A stretch of 48,882 nt of DNA, taken from Thermostichus vulcanus str. 'Rupite' (GTDB lineage: Bacteria > Cyanobacteriota > Cyanobacteriia > Thermostichales > Thermostichaceae). Positions within the stretch are counted from its first letter, which is position 1. Every line of letters starts with the position of its first letter. Position numbers and translations under genes: made by a program. This document shows, one piece after another, positions 18,074 through 27,002 of the stretch. Location of the stretch: NCBI RefSeq assembly GCF_022848905.1, contig NZ_JAFIRA010000026.1, forward strand, positions 1-48,882, written 5' to 3'. The notes beneath the pieces are model-generated. The model saw only the letters and a list, made by a program, of their open reading frames with translations. It did not search any database and was not told the origin of the DNA.

Positions 18074-20008
18074 TTAGCCTTCTTCTTCAGATGGGATCCC
18101 CTGATGCACCTCAGCTTTGGGAGCGGGAGGATTGGCGTCTGGCTGCCGCAGTAAGAGCGCAACCCGTTCTAGCCAAGAGCCGAGTTTATCTTCTTTTAGG
18201 ATCCCACTCAGCAACTCTAGGCCGCTGCTAGAGAGCAATAGCTTATTAATTTCCGTAGCCGAGGAGCCATTGCCCATACTGCCCCCAAAACTGTAGATGC
18301 GGGCATCCCCTAAGACCCCCGGTTTGGGGGCGAGTGCCTCCAGTGTTTGGGGCAGTTGCTGGACGAGATCCGGCCACAGCTCTTTGATTAACTCAGCGGT
18401 GAGGGTGGCGGTGCTGACGGTGTTTTGAGCCGCTAATTTAGCTCGGATCCCTTCTGCCTCCGCCAGGGCTCGATCCCGTTCGGCTTCAGACAGAATACGG
18501 ATCGATTCTGCTTCAATTTGGGCTGCCTCTTGGGCAATTTGGGCTTGTCGTTTACGACGGAAGGCTTCAATCTCCACCACGTTGCGCTCGCTGATGTTGC
18601 GTTGTTCAGCCTCTTCTTCGGCAGAAATAATCGCCAACCGTTGACGACGTTCCGCTTGTTCCAGTTCACGGGCGGTTTGCACCCCACTTTCAGCTTTCAC
18701 TCGTTCCGCTTCGGCTAGTAGACTTTCGCGGCGTTTGTTAGCAATGGCAATTTGAGCTTCTTCCCGGGCAATTTGAGCCTGACGTTCAGCAGCCGCGATT
18801 TCCACCTGGGATCCCAGTCGGGCGGACTCAATCGCCTGTTGTCGTTGAATCTCGGCAGTTTCCGATTCCTGTTGTTGCAGGATTTGCACGATTTTAAGTT
18901 GTTTGTTGCGCTCCTCTAGGGCAATATCGGCATCAATTTGACTTTGCTGGATGGCCAGCTTTTTGCGGATCTCTTCTTCTTCTACCGATTGCATTTGTAA
19001 AATTTTATTCCGCTCCACAGTGGCAGCTTCTCGCACCTGTGCCTCTTGAATTTCTCGTTCTCGTTGGGCTTTCAGGGCTTCGAGTTGCAGCTGCTGCTCC
19101 ATACGGGCACTTTCTTTCTCCTGCTGAATCAGAAGGGATTGCTTCTCAGCATTTAGCTCTTTCTGTTCGATGGTGACTTGGGTGGTCAGTTCCACCTCTC
19201 GTTTTTGTTGGATGGATTTTTGAATGGTCTCGGTGCGGAGGCGAACTCCCTGGGCATCGAAGAAGTTGTTGGTATCGTAGGTGTCGCTTTCCTCTACTTC
19301 CGAAATAGCGATGTTGTTGAGAGTCAGACCAACTTTTTTAAGATCTGGCTCGATCAGATTGAGAACCTCTTGAGCAAAGCCCAATTTGTCTGAATCGATC
19401 TCGGCTAAGTTCTTGGTTTTGGCAGCAGCTCGAATCGCATCATCTGCTCGTTTTTCTAGAGCATTTTTGATGTCGTCGGGAGTAATTCGCCCTGCTTGAG
19501 ACAGTCTGGCTGCTGCCGTCAGCACATCTTCTTCGGTGGCATTGATACAGACAAAGAAGGTGACCCGCATATCCGCTCGCAGGTAGTCTTGGGTGCGCAC
19601 CGCCAGTTTTCCAGTGCGTTCCACATCAATGGAAATTTCCCGCAAGGGTACCCGCGTCAGCTCATGAAAACCCGGTAAAACGATGCAGCCGCCATTCAGG
19701 ATCACAGTCTTTTTCTTCGCCACAACCCCACCCGTGCGCACAAAGGCTTCGTTGTTAGGGGTGATGACATAAACGCGGGTATAAGCCCAAATGGCTAAGA
19801 GCAACAGAAAGACAATCGCCCCAGCCACCCCAGCAAAAAAGGTGGGGCCACTCAGTAGTTGGCCGCGGGCCGATAACGGGATCCCGCTGGTTTGGGTTGA
19901 AGTCGTCGGTAGCGGAGGGCGTTGCGGGAGAAGGGCAACCTGTGCCTGCGGCAGATCCAGCTCGCTGGGGATCGGCAAAGATTGCAGCAAGGTTAGCCAA
20001 AATAACAT
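18074..20008 (-). CDS. Flotillin-like SPFH/band-7 protein (YqiK/FloT type)
   Basis: A 644-residue membrane scaffold protein. One membrane helix lies at about 57-76 (FFAGVAGAIVFLLLLAIWAY), followed by the SPFH domain (about 80-270, with NEAFVRTGG and ISEVEESDTYDTNNFFDAQG). A very long Glu/Gln/Ala-rich coiled coil runs from about 270 to 550, and the C-terminal tail includes GVLGDARIYSFGGSMG. Flotillins cluster in membrane microdomains and affect fluidity and complex assembly. The usual NfeD partner is not next to it. The ATG sits behind GAGAGGGATCCCTG, so a GGGATCCC copy may supply the SD. Confidence 0.9.
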   Translation of the reverse strand: MLFWLTLLQSLPIPSELDLPQAQVALLPQRPPLPTTSTQTSGIPLSARGQLLSGPTFFAGVAGAIVFLLLLAIWAYTRVYVITPNNEAFVRTGGVVAKKKTVILNGGCIVLPGFHELTRVPLREISIDVERTGKLAVRTQDYLRADMRVTFFVCINATEEDVLTAAARLSQAGRITPDDIKNALEKRADDAIRAAAKTKNLAEIDSDKLGFAQEVLNLIEPDLKKVGLTLNNIAISEVEESDTYDTNNFFDAQGVRLRTETIQKSIQQKREVELTTQVTIEQKELNAEKQSLLIQQEKESARMEQQLQLEALKAQREREIQEAQVREAATVERNKILQMQSVEEEEIRKKLAIQQSQIDADIALEERNKQLKIVQILQQQESETAEIQRQQAIESARLGSQVEIAAAERQAQIAREEAQIAIANKRRESLLAEAERVKAESGVQTARELEQAERRQRLAIISAEEEAEQRNISERNVVEIEAFRRKRQAQIAQEAAQIEAESIRILSEAERDRALAEAEGIRAKLAAQNTVSTATLTAELIKELWPDLVQQLPQTLEALAPKPGVLGDARIYSFGGSMGNGSSATEINKLLLSSSGLELLSGILKEDKLGSWLERVALLLRQPDANPPAPKAEVHQGIPSEEEG

Positions 20009-20664
20009 CAGGGATCCCTCTCTACTTCAGATGAGTTCGTTCAGATGGGTCAGATAGACAAGAGCACTGTGAAGTGACATCCCATCACCTTCGCTACGTC
20101 CTGAGCATACAACAAGACCTTCACTCCTTAATTACAGCCCTTTAATGCTCCGCAGTCGCGTGTTGCGTAGCATTAGCGTTGCGTAGCATTAGCGTTGCGT
20201 AGCAACAATGCCTACGGCAGGCTGCGCCACCCCAAAAGTGAACGCGGGTTTGCGACAGCAACAGCTGTGTCCCTAATCAATTTCAAAAGTATGACCCTCC
20301 GGGTCGTCCGTAGGACGAGAGGCGTTGGCAAAGCCTATCGGAGACAGACGCGCTAGCGTGCCCTGGGTGCAAAGGGCTGTAAATAAATTAAGTTAATAAG
20401 CTATAAAGAATTATAAAGTTTGCCGCAAAGCCAGCCTGTTTGGGAATTAGGGCGGTCGAGCAAATGGTTTCCAAAACAAATGGGATCCCTGAAGGCCCCG
20501 GGACATGGCCCATCCCCCTGAGCAGAGGGCTCCAGAAAATGGGTAGATTGTTGTTGAAATCGATTTTTGGGTCGGCGAACAGGCTAGCGAACACAACCCA
20601 AGCTGGCTAGGTGTCCATTCTTTACTCCCTGCCACACTGCTTCTCACTCAATGTCACCCAATGT
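20009..20664. other. Long intergenic region holding repeat copy 1
   Basis: About 650 bp between the flotillin gene and the Ser/Thr kinase gene, which point away from each other. The middle is the 249-bp MITE-like repeat at 20133-20381, and an AT-rich stretch follows it. No protein-coding frame here looks real. Promoters for both flanking genes must lie here. Confidence 0.6.
20133..20381. mobile_element. MITE-like repeat, copy 1
   Basis: A 249-bp element bounded by a perfect 11-bp terminal inverted repeat (TACAGCCCTTT / AAAGGGCTGTA). AAT flanks it on both sides, a possible 3-bp target duplication. Inside are many small hairpins, e.g. GTTGC-GTA-GCAAC (20194-20206), GCCT-ACGGC-AGGC and CGTCC-GTA-GGACG (20305-20317). 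A 16-bp unit, GCGTTGCGTAGCATTA, is present in one more tandem copy than in the second element. There is no ORF, so any movement would need an outside transposase. Confidence 0.8.
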
Positions 20665-22098
20665 ATGAATGCCTCCCCCCTTTGGAACCAGCGGTACCAA
20701 CCGGAGCGACAACTGAGCAAGCGCAGCGGGCGGCAAACCTGGCTGGCAAGAGATCTCACCACATCAGAACCAGTGATCCTCAAGTTGTTGTTCTTCGGGC
20801 CGGATTTTGATTGGGCCGACCTCAAACTTTTCGAGCGGGAAGCCCAGATCCTGCAAACTCTCTCTCATCCGGCTATTCCCCAATACCGTGACCACTTCGA
20901 GATCACCCTTGAGGGCGGGCGTGGCCTAGCCTTGGTACAGACCTATATTGAAGCCCCTTCTTTACAGGAGTGGATCGATCAAGGGCGGCACTTCACAGAA
21001 CCCGAGGTGCGAACGCTGGCCAAAGCGCTGCTCGGGATCCTCATCTACCTACACAGCCTGCATCCCCCCGTCATTCACCGAGATCTCAAACCCAGCAACA
21101 TCCTGTTGGGATCCGACCAGCAGGTTTATCTGGTGGATTTTGGCTCGGTTCAGGCTGCTGCCCCACGGGAACAGGGATCCTATACGGTGGTGGGGAGCTA
21201 TGGCTATATGCCCCTAGAGCAATTTGGCGGCAGAACCGTCCCTGCTTCGGATCTCTACAGTTTAGGGGCTACCCTGATTCATTTGCTGACCGGACAACAT
21301 CCGGCAGATCTACCCCAGGAGGGATCCCGTGTGGTGTTCGAGCAAGCGGTTAATGTCAGCGTTCCCTTTCGGGATTGGTTGCGCTGGCTCACAGAGCCGT
21401 TGGTGGGGGATCGCCCGGCCTCAGCCCAACAAGCCCTAGAAGCCTTAGAGAACCTGGAACACCACCCAGGTTTGATCCGGCTAGAAGCGGCAACCGTACC
21501 GACGCGGCAACCGGCGGGTAGCCTTATTCAACTGAGCAAATCAGAACGGACATTTCAGGTAATCATCCCAGCCAATGGATTTTCTGGTGGTGTTTTGGTT
21601 TTGATCCCGTTTGCCATTGCTTGGAATTCTTTCATTACCTTTTTCACAATCATGTCGGTTGGGTTTGCTCCCTTTCCAGCCAATCTGGTGTTTGGCCTGT
21701 TCACACTCCCCTTTTGGACAGTGGGACTGGGGATGGTGGGAATGATTATTTATGGCTTATTTGGCAAAGCTCACCTGCACATCGACAGCGAACGAATTGG
21801 CTTAACCCATGAAGTCTTTGGCATCCCCTTTCGCAAAGTGCCCCGCAGTTGGAGACGCGATATTAACCGTCTAGAGCTGGTGCCCCGACATCACAAACGA
21901 GATTCGGATGGGGATCGGGTGGAGGTAAAGCCGCAGTTAAATATCTGGGCTGGCAACCGTAAATATGAATTGGGATCCGGGATCCCTTTGCAGGAGCCAG
22001 AGTTGGAGTGGCTGGCCTCGGAGCTGAGCCGTTGGTTAAAAGTACCCGTTACCTCCCAGGAATCTCTCCAAAGAGTAAGGCGAGATCTCAAAGGATAA
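20665..22098 (+). CDS. Membrane-anchored Ser/Thr protein kinase
   Basis: A 477-residue eukaryotic-type kinase. The kinase domain (about 1-270) shows the catalytic loop VIHRDLKPSNILL (Asp near 140) and VDFGS in place of the usual DFG-L. The ATP-binding Lys is probably in VILKLLFF. Two membrane helices follow (about 300-375, VLVLIPFAIAWNSFITFF and FTLPFWTVGLGMVGMIIYG). The tail is a PH-like domain in look (HIDSERIGLTHEVFGIPF to the end) with no name I can give. This layout occurs in cyanobacteria. I chose the ATG at 20665; a GTG at 20611 is in frame. It is bracketed by the two copies of the MITE-like repeat. Confidence 0.88.
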   Translation: MNASPLWNQRYQPERQLSKRSGRQTWLARDLTTSEPVILKLLFFGPDFDWADLKLFEREAQILQTLSHPAIPQYRDHFEITLEGGRGLALVQTYIEAPSLQEWIDQGRHFTEPEVRTLAKALLGILIYLHSLHPPVIHRDLKPSNILLGSDQQVYLVDFGSVQAAAPREQGSYTVVGSYGYMPLEQFGGRTVPASDLYSLGATLIHLLTGQHPADLPQEGSRVVFEQAVNVSVPFRDWLRWLTEPLVGDRPASAQQALEALENLEHHPGLIRLEAATVPTRQPAGSLIQLSKSERTFQVIIPANGFSGGVLVLIPFAIAWNSFITFFTIMSVGFAPFPANLVFGLFTLPFWTVGLGMVGMIIYGLFGKAHLHIDSERIGLTHEVFGIPFRKVPRSWRRDINRLELVPRHHKRDSDGDRVEVKPQLNIWAGNRKYELGSGIPLQEPELEWLASELSRWLKVPVTSQESLQRVRRDLKG

Positions 22099-22129
22099 GA
22101 CAAGACTTGGAACGGGGTAAAAGCTAATT

Positions 22130-22362
22130 TACAGCCCTTTCATGCTCCGCAGTCGCGTGTCGCGTAGCATTAGCGTTGCGTAGCAACAATGCCTACGGCA
22201 GGCTGCGCCACCCCAAAAGTGAACGCGGGTTTGCGACAGCAACAGCTGTGTCCCTAATCAATTTCAAAAGTATGACCCTCCGGGTCGTCCGTAGGACGAG
22301 AGGCGTTGGCAAAGCCTATCGGAGACAGACGCGCTAGCGTGCCCTGGGTGCAAAGGGCTGTA
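22130..22362. mobile_element. MITE-like repeat, copy 2
   Basis: A 233-bp element in the same orientation as copy 1, with the same 11-bp terminal inverted repeats. By eye it differs from copy 1 by two substitutions in the first 30 bp and by lacking one 16-bp internal unit; the remaining ~180 bp is identical, which implies a recent origin or ongoing conversion. No clear target duplication is seen (ATT on the left, CGT on the right). It lies in the 418-bp gap between the kinase and the dehydrogenase genes. Confidence 0.8.
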
Positions 22363-22516
22363 CGTACCATTGGAGATGTTTCGAAAATTCACTTCAACTG
22401 GGTATCCAAGGCCTTTAGCGGCTCCCAATCCTCAACCCCACTCCCTACGGCCTCTCTGACCCAGATCTACAGGAGATCCCTGTGTATGATAGGGAAGAGA
22501 GTTTAAGAAATGTAAA

Positions 22517-23245
22517 GTGACATCCTCATTATCGCAAGCAGTCATTTTGATCACAGGAGCAACGGGCGGCATTGGTAGTGTCCTTGTCCCCCGGTTGGCT
22601 CAGGCGGGATCCCATTTGGTCTTGGCAGCTCGACGGGCAGAACCTCTACAGGCTTTGGTGGAAAAAGCGACCGCTCATGGGGCCAGCTCCGCCACAGGGA
22701 TCCCTACTGATGTAACGGATTATGCCCAGGTGGAAGCTCTGGTTGCCCAAACGGTACAGCAGCATGGGCGCATCGATGTGCTGATTAACCTAGCCGGGGC
22801 CGGGATCCTAAAGCCTGCTCCTCAGATTACCCCTGAAGATCTGGAGCGCATGTTGTCGGTCAACCTCAAGGGCAGCTTCTACACGAGTCAGTGGGTTGCC
22901 AATCACATGCGTGAGCAGAAATCCGGACATATTCTCAATTTCCCTGGTATCTTGGGTCGCCATCCTATGGCCATGGCTTCTGCCTACTGTGCGGCCAAGT
23001 TTGGTGTGGCTGGGTTTAGCAAGTGCATGGCCGATGAGCTGAAGCGATTCGGAGTTAGATTCACCTTGTTTTACTTTGGCGGCGTAGACTCCCCCTTCTG
23101 GGATCCGATTAGCCTGAAAGTACAACGGGACAAAATGCTCAGCCCTGCCACCGCTGCCGAGGCAATCCTGTTTGCCCTTTCTGCACCTCCTAATGCCGTT
23201 CCCAGTGAAGTGGTGTTGCAGCCGGAGAGTCACCAATTCCTCTGA
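22517..23245 (+). CDS. Short-chain dehydrogenase/reductase family protein
   Basis: A 242-residue Rossmann-fold protein. The nucleotide-binding TGATGGIG (14-20), NLAGAG (91-96, variant of NNAG) and active-site YCAAK (Tyr157, Lys161) are present. ARR at 38-40 after the second strand suggests NADP(H). The usual catalytic Ser, 13 residues before Tyr, is Gly144 (NFPGILG), so the classical Ser-Tyr-Lys triad is incomplete. It may have another acid/base residue or a non-standard role. The start is a GTG at 22517 with a poor SD. The substrate is unknown. Confidence 0.85.
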   Translation: MTSSLSQAVILITGATGGIGSVLVPRLAQAGSHLVLAARRAEPLQALVEKATAHGASSATGIPTDVTDYAQVEALVAQTVQQHGRIDVLINLAGAGILKPAPQITPEDLERMLSVNLKGSFYTSQWVANHMREQKSGHILNFPGILGRHPMAMASAYCAAKFGVAGFSKCMADELKRFGVRFTLFYFGGVDSPFWDPISLKVQRDKMLSPATAAEAILFALSAPPNAVPSEVVLQPESHQFL

Positions 23246-23305
23246 CGGCAATTTCTTCGCAAAAAGAAAGCGCAAGGAGAAAGCATGCAAAGATTCTCAG
23301 GCCTG

Positions 23306-24718
23306 TTAGGCAGTAGGGGCACTTCCCTTGGCGATTTCACTGGCCCAATCCAGCAGACTGTTAACGGAATCGATATCCTGGGCTTCTGCGTAGAGGCGTA
23401 GTAAGGGTTCCGTGCCACTGCCACGAATCATGACCCAACTGCTATTGGCCAGGGTGAATTTGTGGCCATCCTGGTCAAAATGCTTGACAACGTTCTGCCC
23501 CAAAATCTCAGCTGGGGGATCCACATGGAGCCTTTTCAGAACTTGAGTTTGTTGGGTTTGATCGGTGAGGTGCAAGTCGCGGCGTTGGTACACAGAGGTG
23601 AATCCAGCTCGTTCTTGCAGAGTCTGGTAAATTTCGCTCAAGTCTTGCTTTGTTTCTGTGACGGCTTCGATTAGATACAGCCCCGAGAGCAGGGCATCCC
23701 GTTCAGGAATATGACCCAGGTAGCCGATCCCACCCGATTCTTCCCCGCCCAGCAACACCTCAGTGCTCATCATGCGCTCGGCAATATACTTGAAACCCAC
23801 GGGCATTTCCGTGATCGGTAGGCCGTAGTATTCTGCCACCTTAACGAAGAGCTCAGAACCACTAATGGTTTTGACAATTTCACCGCGCAAACCGCGCCGC
23901 CCTGCCAAATGATCGATCAGGATTGGAATAAGGATTTGCGGGCTGAGAAAGTTCCCGTGGCCATCAATAGCCGCAATCCGATCCGCATCTCCATCAAACA
24001 CTAGCCCGATTTTCAATGGAGCGGGATCCGCTGCAATGACCTGAGAAGACTTGCGCAGGTTTTGAGGTAGTGGCTCCGGAGGAACCCCCCCAAACAGGGG
24101 ATCCCGATAACCCTGCAATTCCGTGATGGTGTTTCCCAAAAGACGGGTGAGGCCGCCCGAGCCAGAGCCAAACATAGCATCCACCCAAATCTTGGCCGGG
24201 GATTTTTTGAGCGCGTCCAAATCCACAAAACGGCTCAGTTGAGTAACATAGCTTGGCCAGGGATCCCAGCTTTGAATCGGCGCCTTCTGGGTATTGACTG
24301 ATGACAGGTTTTGCATCTCCTGCTCAATTTCGGTGGTAACCTCCGGCGGCACGGATCCGCCAAAGCCTCCCTTGACCTTAAGGCCGGAATAATGGGCTGG
24401 GTTGTGACTGGCGGTGATCACCAAAGCTCCGTGGCATCCTTGTTCTTTGGCCGCCCAACTAAAGGCAGGGGTCGGAGCCGCACAAGCGGAGAGGTAAACC
24501 GGGATCCCTAGGCTGGCGACCACTTCCGCCGTATGAGCTGCAAATTGTTCTGAAAGAAAGCGGTTGTCATACCCGACCACGATCCCTGCGCCGGGGTAGG
24601 TGCGGGCCAACACTTGGGCACTGGCTTGGGCTGCAATGCCTAGCCGTTCAAAAGTGAAACCCTCAGCAATAACGGCGCGCCAACCATCGGTGCCAAAGCG
24701 AATTGGGGGGGTGGGCAT
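23306..24718 (-). CDS. Phosphoglucomutase/phosphomannomutase family enzyme
   Basis: A 470-residue alpha-D-phosphohexomutase that would interconvert hexose-1-P and hexose-6-P for glycogen or sugar-nucleotide synthesis. Features in order: RFGTDGWRAVI, the phosphoserine loop TASHNP (Ser104), the metal loop DGDADR (near 245), the sugar-binding GGEESGG, and the phosphate-binding RGSGTEPLLR. The start is uncertain: ATG 24718 gives the normal N-terminus MPTPPIRFG, while ATG 24745 adds nine residues rich in a GGATCC-encoded RDP. It ends facing the dehydrogenase gene. Confidence 0.93.
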   Translation of the reverse strand: MPTPPIRFGTDGWRAVIAEGFTFERLGIAAQASAQVLARTYPGAGIVVGYDNRFLSEQFAAHTAEVVASLGIPVYLSACAAPTPAFSWAAKEQGCHGALVITASHNPAHYSGLKVKGGFGGSVPPEVTTEIEQEMQNLSSVNTQKAPIQSWDPWPSYVTQLSRFVDLDALKKSPAKIWVDAMFGSGSGGLTRLLGNTITELQGYRDPLFGGVPPEPLPQNLRKSSQVIAADPAPLKIGLVFDGDADRIAAIDGHGNFLSPQILIPILIDHLAGRRGLRGEIVKTISGSELFVKVAEYYGLPITEMPVGFKYIAERMMSTEVLLGGEESGGIGYLGHIPERDALLSGLYLIEAVTETKQDLSEIYQTLQERAGFTSVYQRRDLHLTDQTQQTQVLKRLHVDPPAEILGQNVVKHFDQDGHKFTLANSSWVMIRGSGTEPLLRLYAEAQDIDSVNSLLDWASEIAKGSAPTA

Positions 24719-24876
24719 GACTTGTTGTATTGGATCCCGTCGCATCAACTCATAGCATGTTCTGAGTAAAAAAGCGGACGGTCACCACCTTGGTGCATTT
24801 CTGGGAATGAAAGGTAAATAAATTAAGTCTCTAAGCACGGGATCCCTACCCGAAATTTCTCGGATTGGGATGGATG

Positions 24877-24914
24877 CTTACCATTCCTAAATCTGAACTT
24901 AACAACTACTTAAC
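24877..24914 (+). promoter_or_regulatory. Probable Pho box upstream of the phnD-type gene
   Basis: CTAAAT at 24887, CTTAAC at 24898 and CTTAAC at 24909 repeat at exact 11-bp steps, preceded by CTTACC at 24877. Cyanobacterial Pho boxes, bound by the PhoB/SphR regulator, are tandem CTTAAC-type repeats with this spacing. They lie about 70 bp before the ATG of a phosphorus-type binding protein, which fits phosphate-starvation control. Confidence 0.65.
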
Positions 24915-24983
24915 CCTGGGCTGCTATTTTCTTTCTGTTCCTTGAAGAAAGATTAAGCCCTCACTGAGGAGTCAATACACACT

Positions 24984-25988
24984 ATGATGAAAACTTTCTT
25001 GGCCAGTCGTCGCTCTGTGCTCGTGGGTCTGGCTGCCACTGTGGCCGGTGCTTCGCTGGCTTTAACCGGATTGGTGCATGCCCAAGCCCAGGATTGCCCT
25101 CGCTCACCCCAGATGGATGAGCGTTTCTGTGACCGCGATGGCGACTTGGTGGCAGATGCCCCCGAAGATCCGAGCGAATGGATCGACCCAGATACCTTGA
25201 TCTTCGCCTATACCCCTGTGGAGGATCCCTCTGTTTACGAGAACGTTTGGGCTGAGTTTCTCGAGCACTTGGCGGAGGTGACTGGCAAAAACGTGGAGTA
25301 CTTCGGTGTGCAATCGAATGCGGCTCAGTTGGAAGCGATGCGGGCGGGCCGTTTGCACGTTACCGGCTTTAATACTGGCTCTGTCCCTTTGGCAGTGAAT
25401 GCTGTGGGCTTCCGTCCTTTTGCCATGATGGCTAGCTTGGATGGCAGCTTCGGCTACGAAATGGAAATCATCGTCCGGGCCGATAGCGATATCCAAACTC
25501 TTGAGGATGTCCGTGGACGGCAAATGGCCTTCACTTCCCCGACATCCAACTCTGGTTTCAAGGCTCCCTCAGCGTTGCTGCAGGCTGAGTTTGACATGAT
25601 CGAGGGTCGTGATTTTGAGGCGGTGTTCTCCGGTAGCCACGAAAACTCCATCTTGGGTGTGGTGAACGGGGACTATGATGTAGCCTCCATTGCCAACTCA
25701 GTGCTCACCCGTATGGACGCTCGCGGTGCAGTGAACAAAAATGATCTGCGGTCTATCTACGTGTCCCAAACCTTCCCGACCACCGGCTATGGGTATGTTT
25801 ACAACCTCAAGCCGGAATTGGCAGAAAAAGTGAAAGAAGCTTTCTTCACCTTTGAATGGGAGGGAACCAAGCTGGCAGAAGAGTTTGGCAAGAGTGGCGA
25901 AGAGCAATTCATTCCCATCACCTACAAAGAGTACTGGGAAGTCATCCGTCAGATCGATGAAATTCAGGGTGTGGAGTACAGACTCTAA
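24984..25988 (+). CDS. phnD: Phosphate/phosphite/phosphonate ABC transporter binding protein (PhnD family)
   Basis: A 334-residue periplasmic binding protein. The signal peptide has a twin-arginine look (SRRSVLVGLAATVAGAS, cleavage near HAQA/Q), so Tat export is possible. After it comes DCPRSPQMDERFCDRDGDLVAD, with two Cys (38, 49) and an EF-hand-like DxDGDxxxD loop at 50-58. The PhnD core follows (LIFAYTPVEDPSVYENVW; AGRLHVTGFNTGSVP; FTSPTSNSGFKAP, the phosphate-type loop). The gene has a good SD, a Pho-box-like upstream region and its own terminator. No permease or ATPase gene is adjacent, so it is an orphan component. The exact ligand is not readable. Confidence 0.88.
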   Translation: MMKTFLASRRSVLVGLAATVAGASLALTGLVHAQAQDCPRSPQMDERFCDRDGDLVADAPEDPSEWIDPDTLIFAYTPVEDPSVYENVWAEFLEHLAEVTGKNVEYFGVQSNAAQLEAMRAGRLHVTGFNTGSVPLAVNAVGFRPFAMMASLDGSFGYEMEIIVRADSDIQTLEDVRGRQMAFTSPTSNSGFKAPSALLQAEFDMIEGRDFEAVFSGSHENSILGVVNGDYDVASIANSVLTRMDARGAVNKNDLRSIYVSQTFPTTGYGYVYNLKPELAEKVKEAFFTFEWEGTKLAEEFGKSGEEQFIPITYKEYWEVIRQIDEIQGVEYRL

Positions 25989-26020
25989 GCCCAAATTGCT
26001 AAGTTCAGCCTAAGTGGATC

Positions 26021-26053
26021 GGGATCCCTGTTCAGCCAGGGATCCCTTTTTTT
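26021..26053 (+). terminator. Rho-independent terminator built from two GGGATCCC palindromes
   Basis: A perfect 10-bp stem, GGGATCCCTG (26021-26030) with CAGGGATCCC (26037-26046), has a 6-nt loop and is followed directly by TTTTTTT and more T-rich sequence. It sits 33 bp after the phnD-type stop codon. It is an unusually clear intrinsic terminator. Confidence 0.9.
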
Positions 26054-26113
26054 ATTTTTTTATTATTTATTGGTTTTGCTGGAGCACTACGAAGAGACTG
26101 ATTTTCCAATTCG

Positions 26114-26692
26114 TCAGGCTTGAATGCCCAAACGAGCCAGATCTCGCTTCACTTCAAAGGCCAATTCTCGATTGCGCGGTTCGGTGGCCAGGGCTTTTCT
26201 TAGGTAGGCTTCCGCCTGTTGATTTCGCCCTTCGTAGATCAAGTAATTGCCAAAGCGTTGATAGGCTAAGGCAAGAATATGCACGGCCTCACTGGAGTTG
26301 GGAAATCGCTTCAGCAGCGCCTCGGCTTGAGCCACCGCTGTGGGCAGTTGTCGATTGCGCCAAGCGGCTCTCACTCGGGCAATCCCCTCTTTCAGCAATT
26401 CCGAGTCAAGGGGAGCTTGTGAAGGGGATCCCGTGCGAATCACAACCTGTCCCTCTCGGCTAGAACCTGAGGAGGTATTCGAGGGCGGAGAAGATTGCCG
26501 TTGTGCGTCGTATCGCCGCCGTTGCTCTGGGTCGCTCAGTACCTGGTAGGCTTGGCGGATTTGCTGAAACCGTTCCCGGGATCCCTCCCCGGCCACATCG
26601 GGATGAAACTGCCGCGCCAACTGACGAAACGCCTGTTTAACTTCTTCCGTATCTGCTTCAGGAGACACGTTCAGGATCGCGTAGTAATCCAT
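26114..26692 (-). CDS. J-domain protein with C-terminal TPR-like repeats
   Basis: A 192-residue DnaJ-like co-chaperone. The J domain occupies 1-65, with the HPD tripeptide at 30-32 ([11 protein letters not shown]) that stimulates Hsp70. A Ser/Pro-rich linker follows, then a helical TPR-like part ([43 protein letters not shown]). There is no Gly/Phe or zinc-finger region, so it is a class III J protein. The ATG at 26692 starts the domain exactly; the open frame extends upstream without other support. It converges with the phnD-type gene. Confidence 0.85.
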   Translation of the reverse strand: MDYYAILNVSPEADTEEVKQAFRQLARQFHPDVAGEGSRERFQQIRQAYQVLSDPEQRRRYDAQRQSSPPSNTSSGSSREGQVVIRTGSPSQAPLDSELLKEGIARVRAAWRNRQLPTAVAQAEALLKRFPNSSEAVHILALAYQRFGNYLIYEGRNQQAEAYLRKALATEPRNRELAFEVKRDLARLGIQA

Positions 26693-27002
26693 AAACGGCA
26701 GCGAGTGTAAGTGAGAGAAAAAGGGGCTTGGGCCATGGGTTCTGGCAAACAATCTCCAGCCATGGCCCATCTGTACGCCAATCATGCCATGGCAACCGAG
26801 GCTTGACCAGTCATAGACCCGCCCTTTTGGATACGGCTTTATACCGTCACGAGTGTCTCCGCTTCTGCTGCTGCCGCCACCATCCACTCCCTAGCAGCTG
26901 TTGCTTCCCCAGTAGGACGGCAGACCGGGATCCGGTGTTAGACTTTGCCCAAGCCTTCTCCTCAGGTGAGGATCCCCCCTTTTTTTGCCAAACTCTTGCT
27001 GT

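Noticed and set aside
17876-18154. Plus-strand 92-codon frame in the gap before flotillin
   Set aside because: Its second half is antisense to the flotillin C-terminus, it has no SD, and its composition shows no protein family.
20133-20381. Reading the repeated hairpin region as a CRISPR array
   Set aside because: Units are 16 bp, adjacent and without unique spacers; the terminal inverted repeats fit a MITE better.
20379-24828. GTAAATAAATTAAGT occurring at 20379-20393 and 24814-24828
   Set aside because: A 15-bp AT-rich match is expected about once by chance in a window this size, and no further similarity flanks it.
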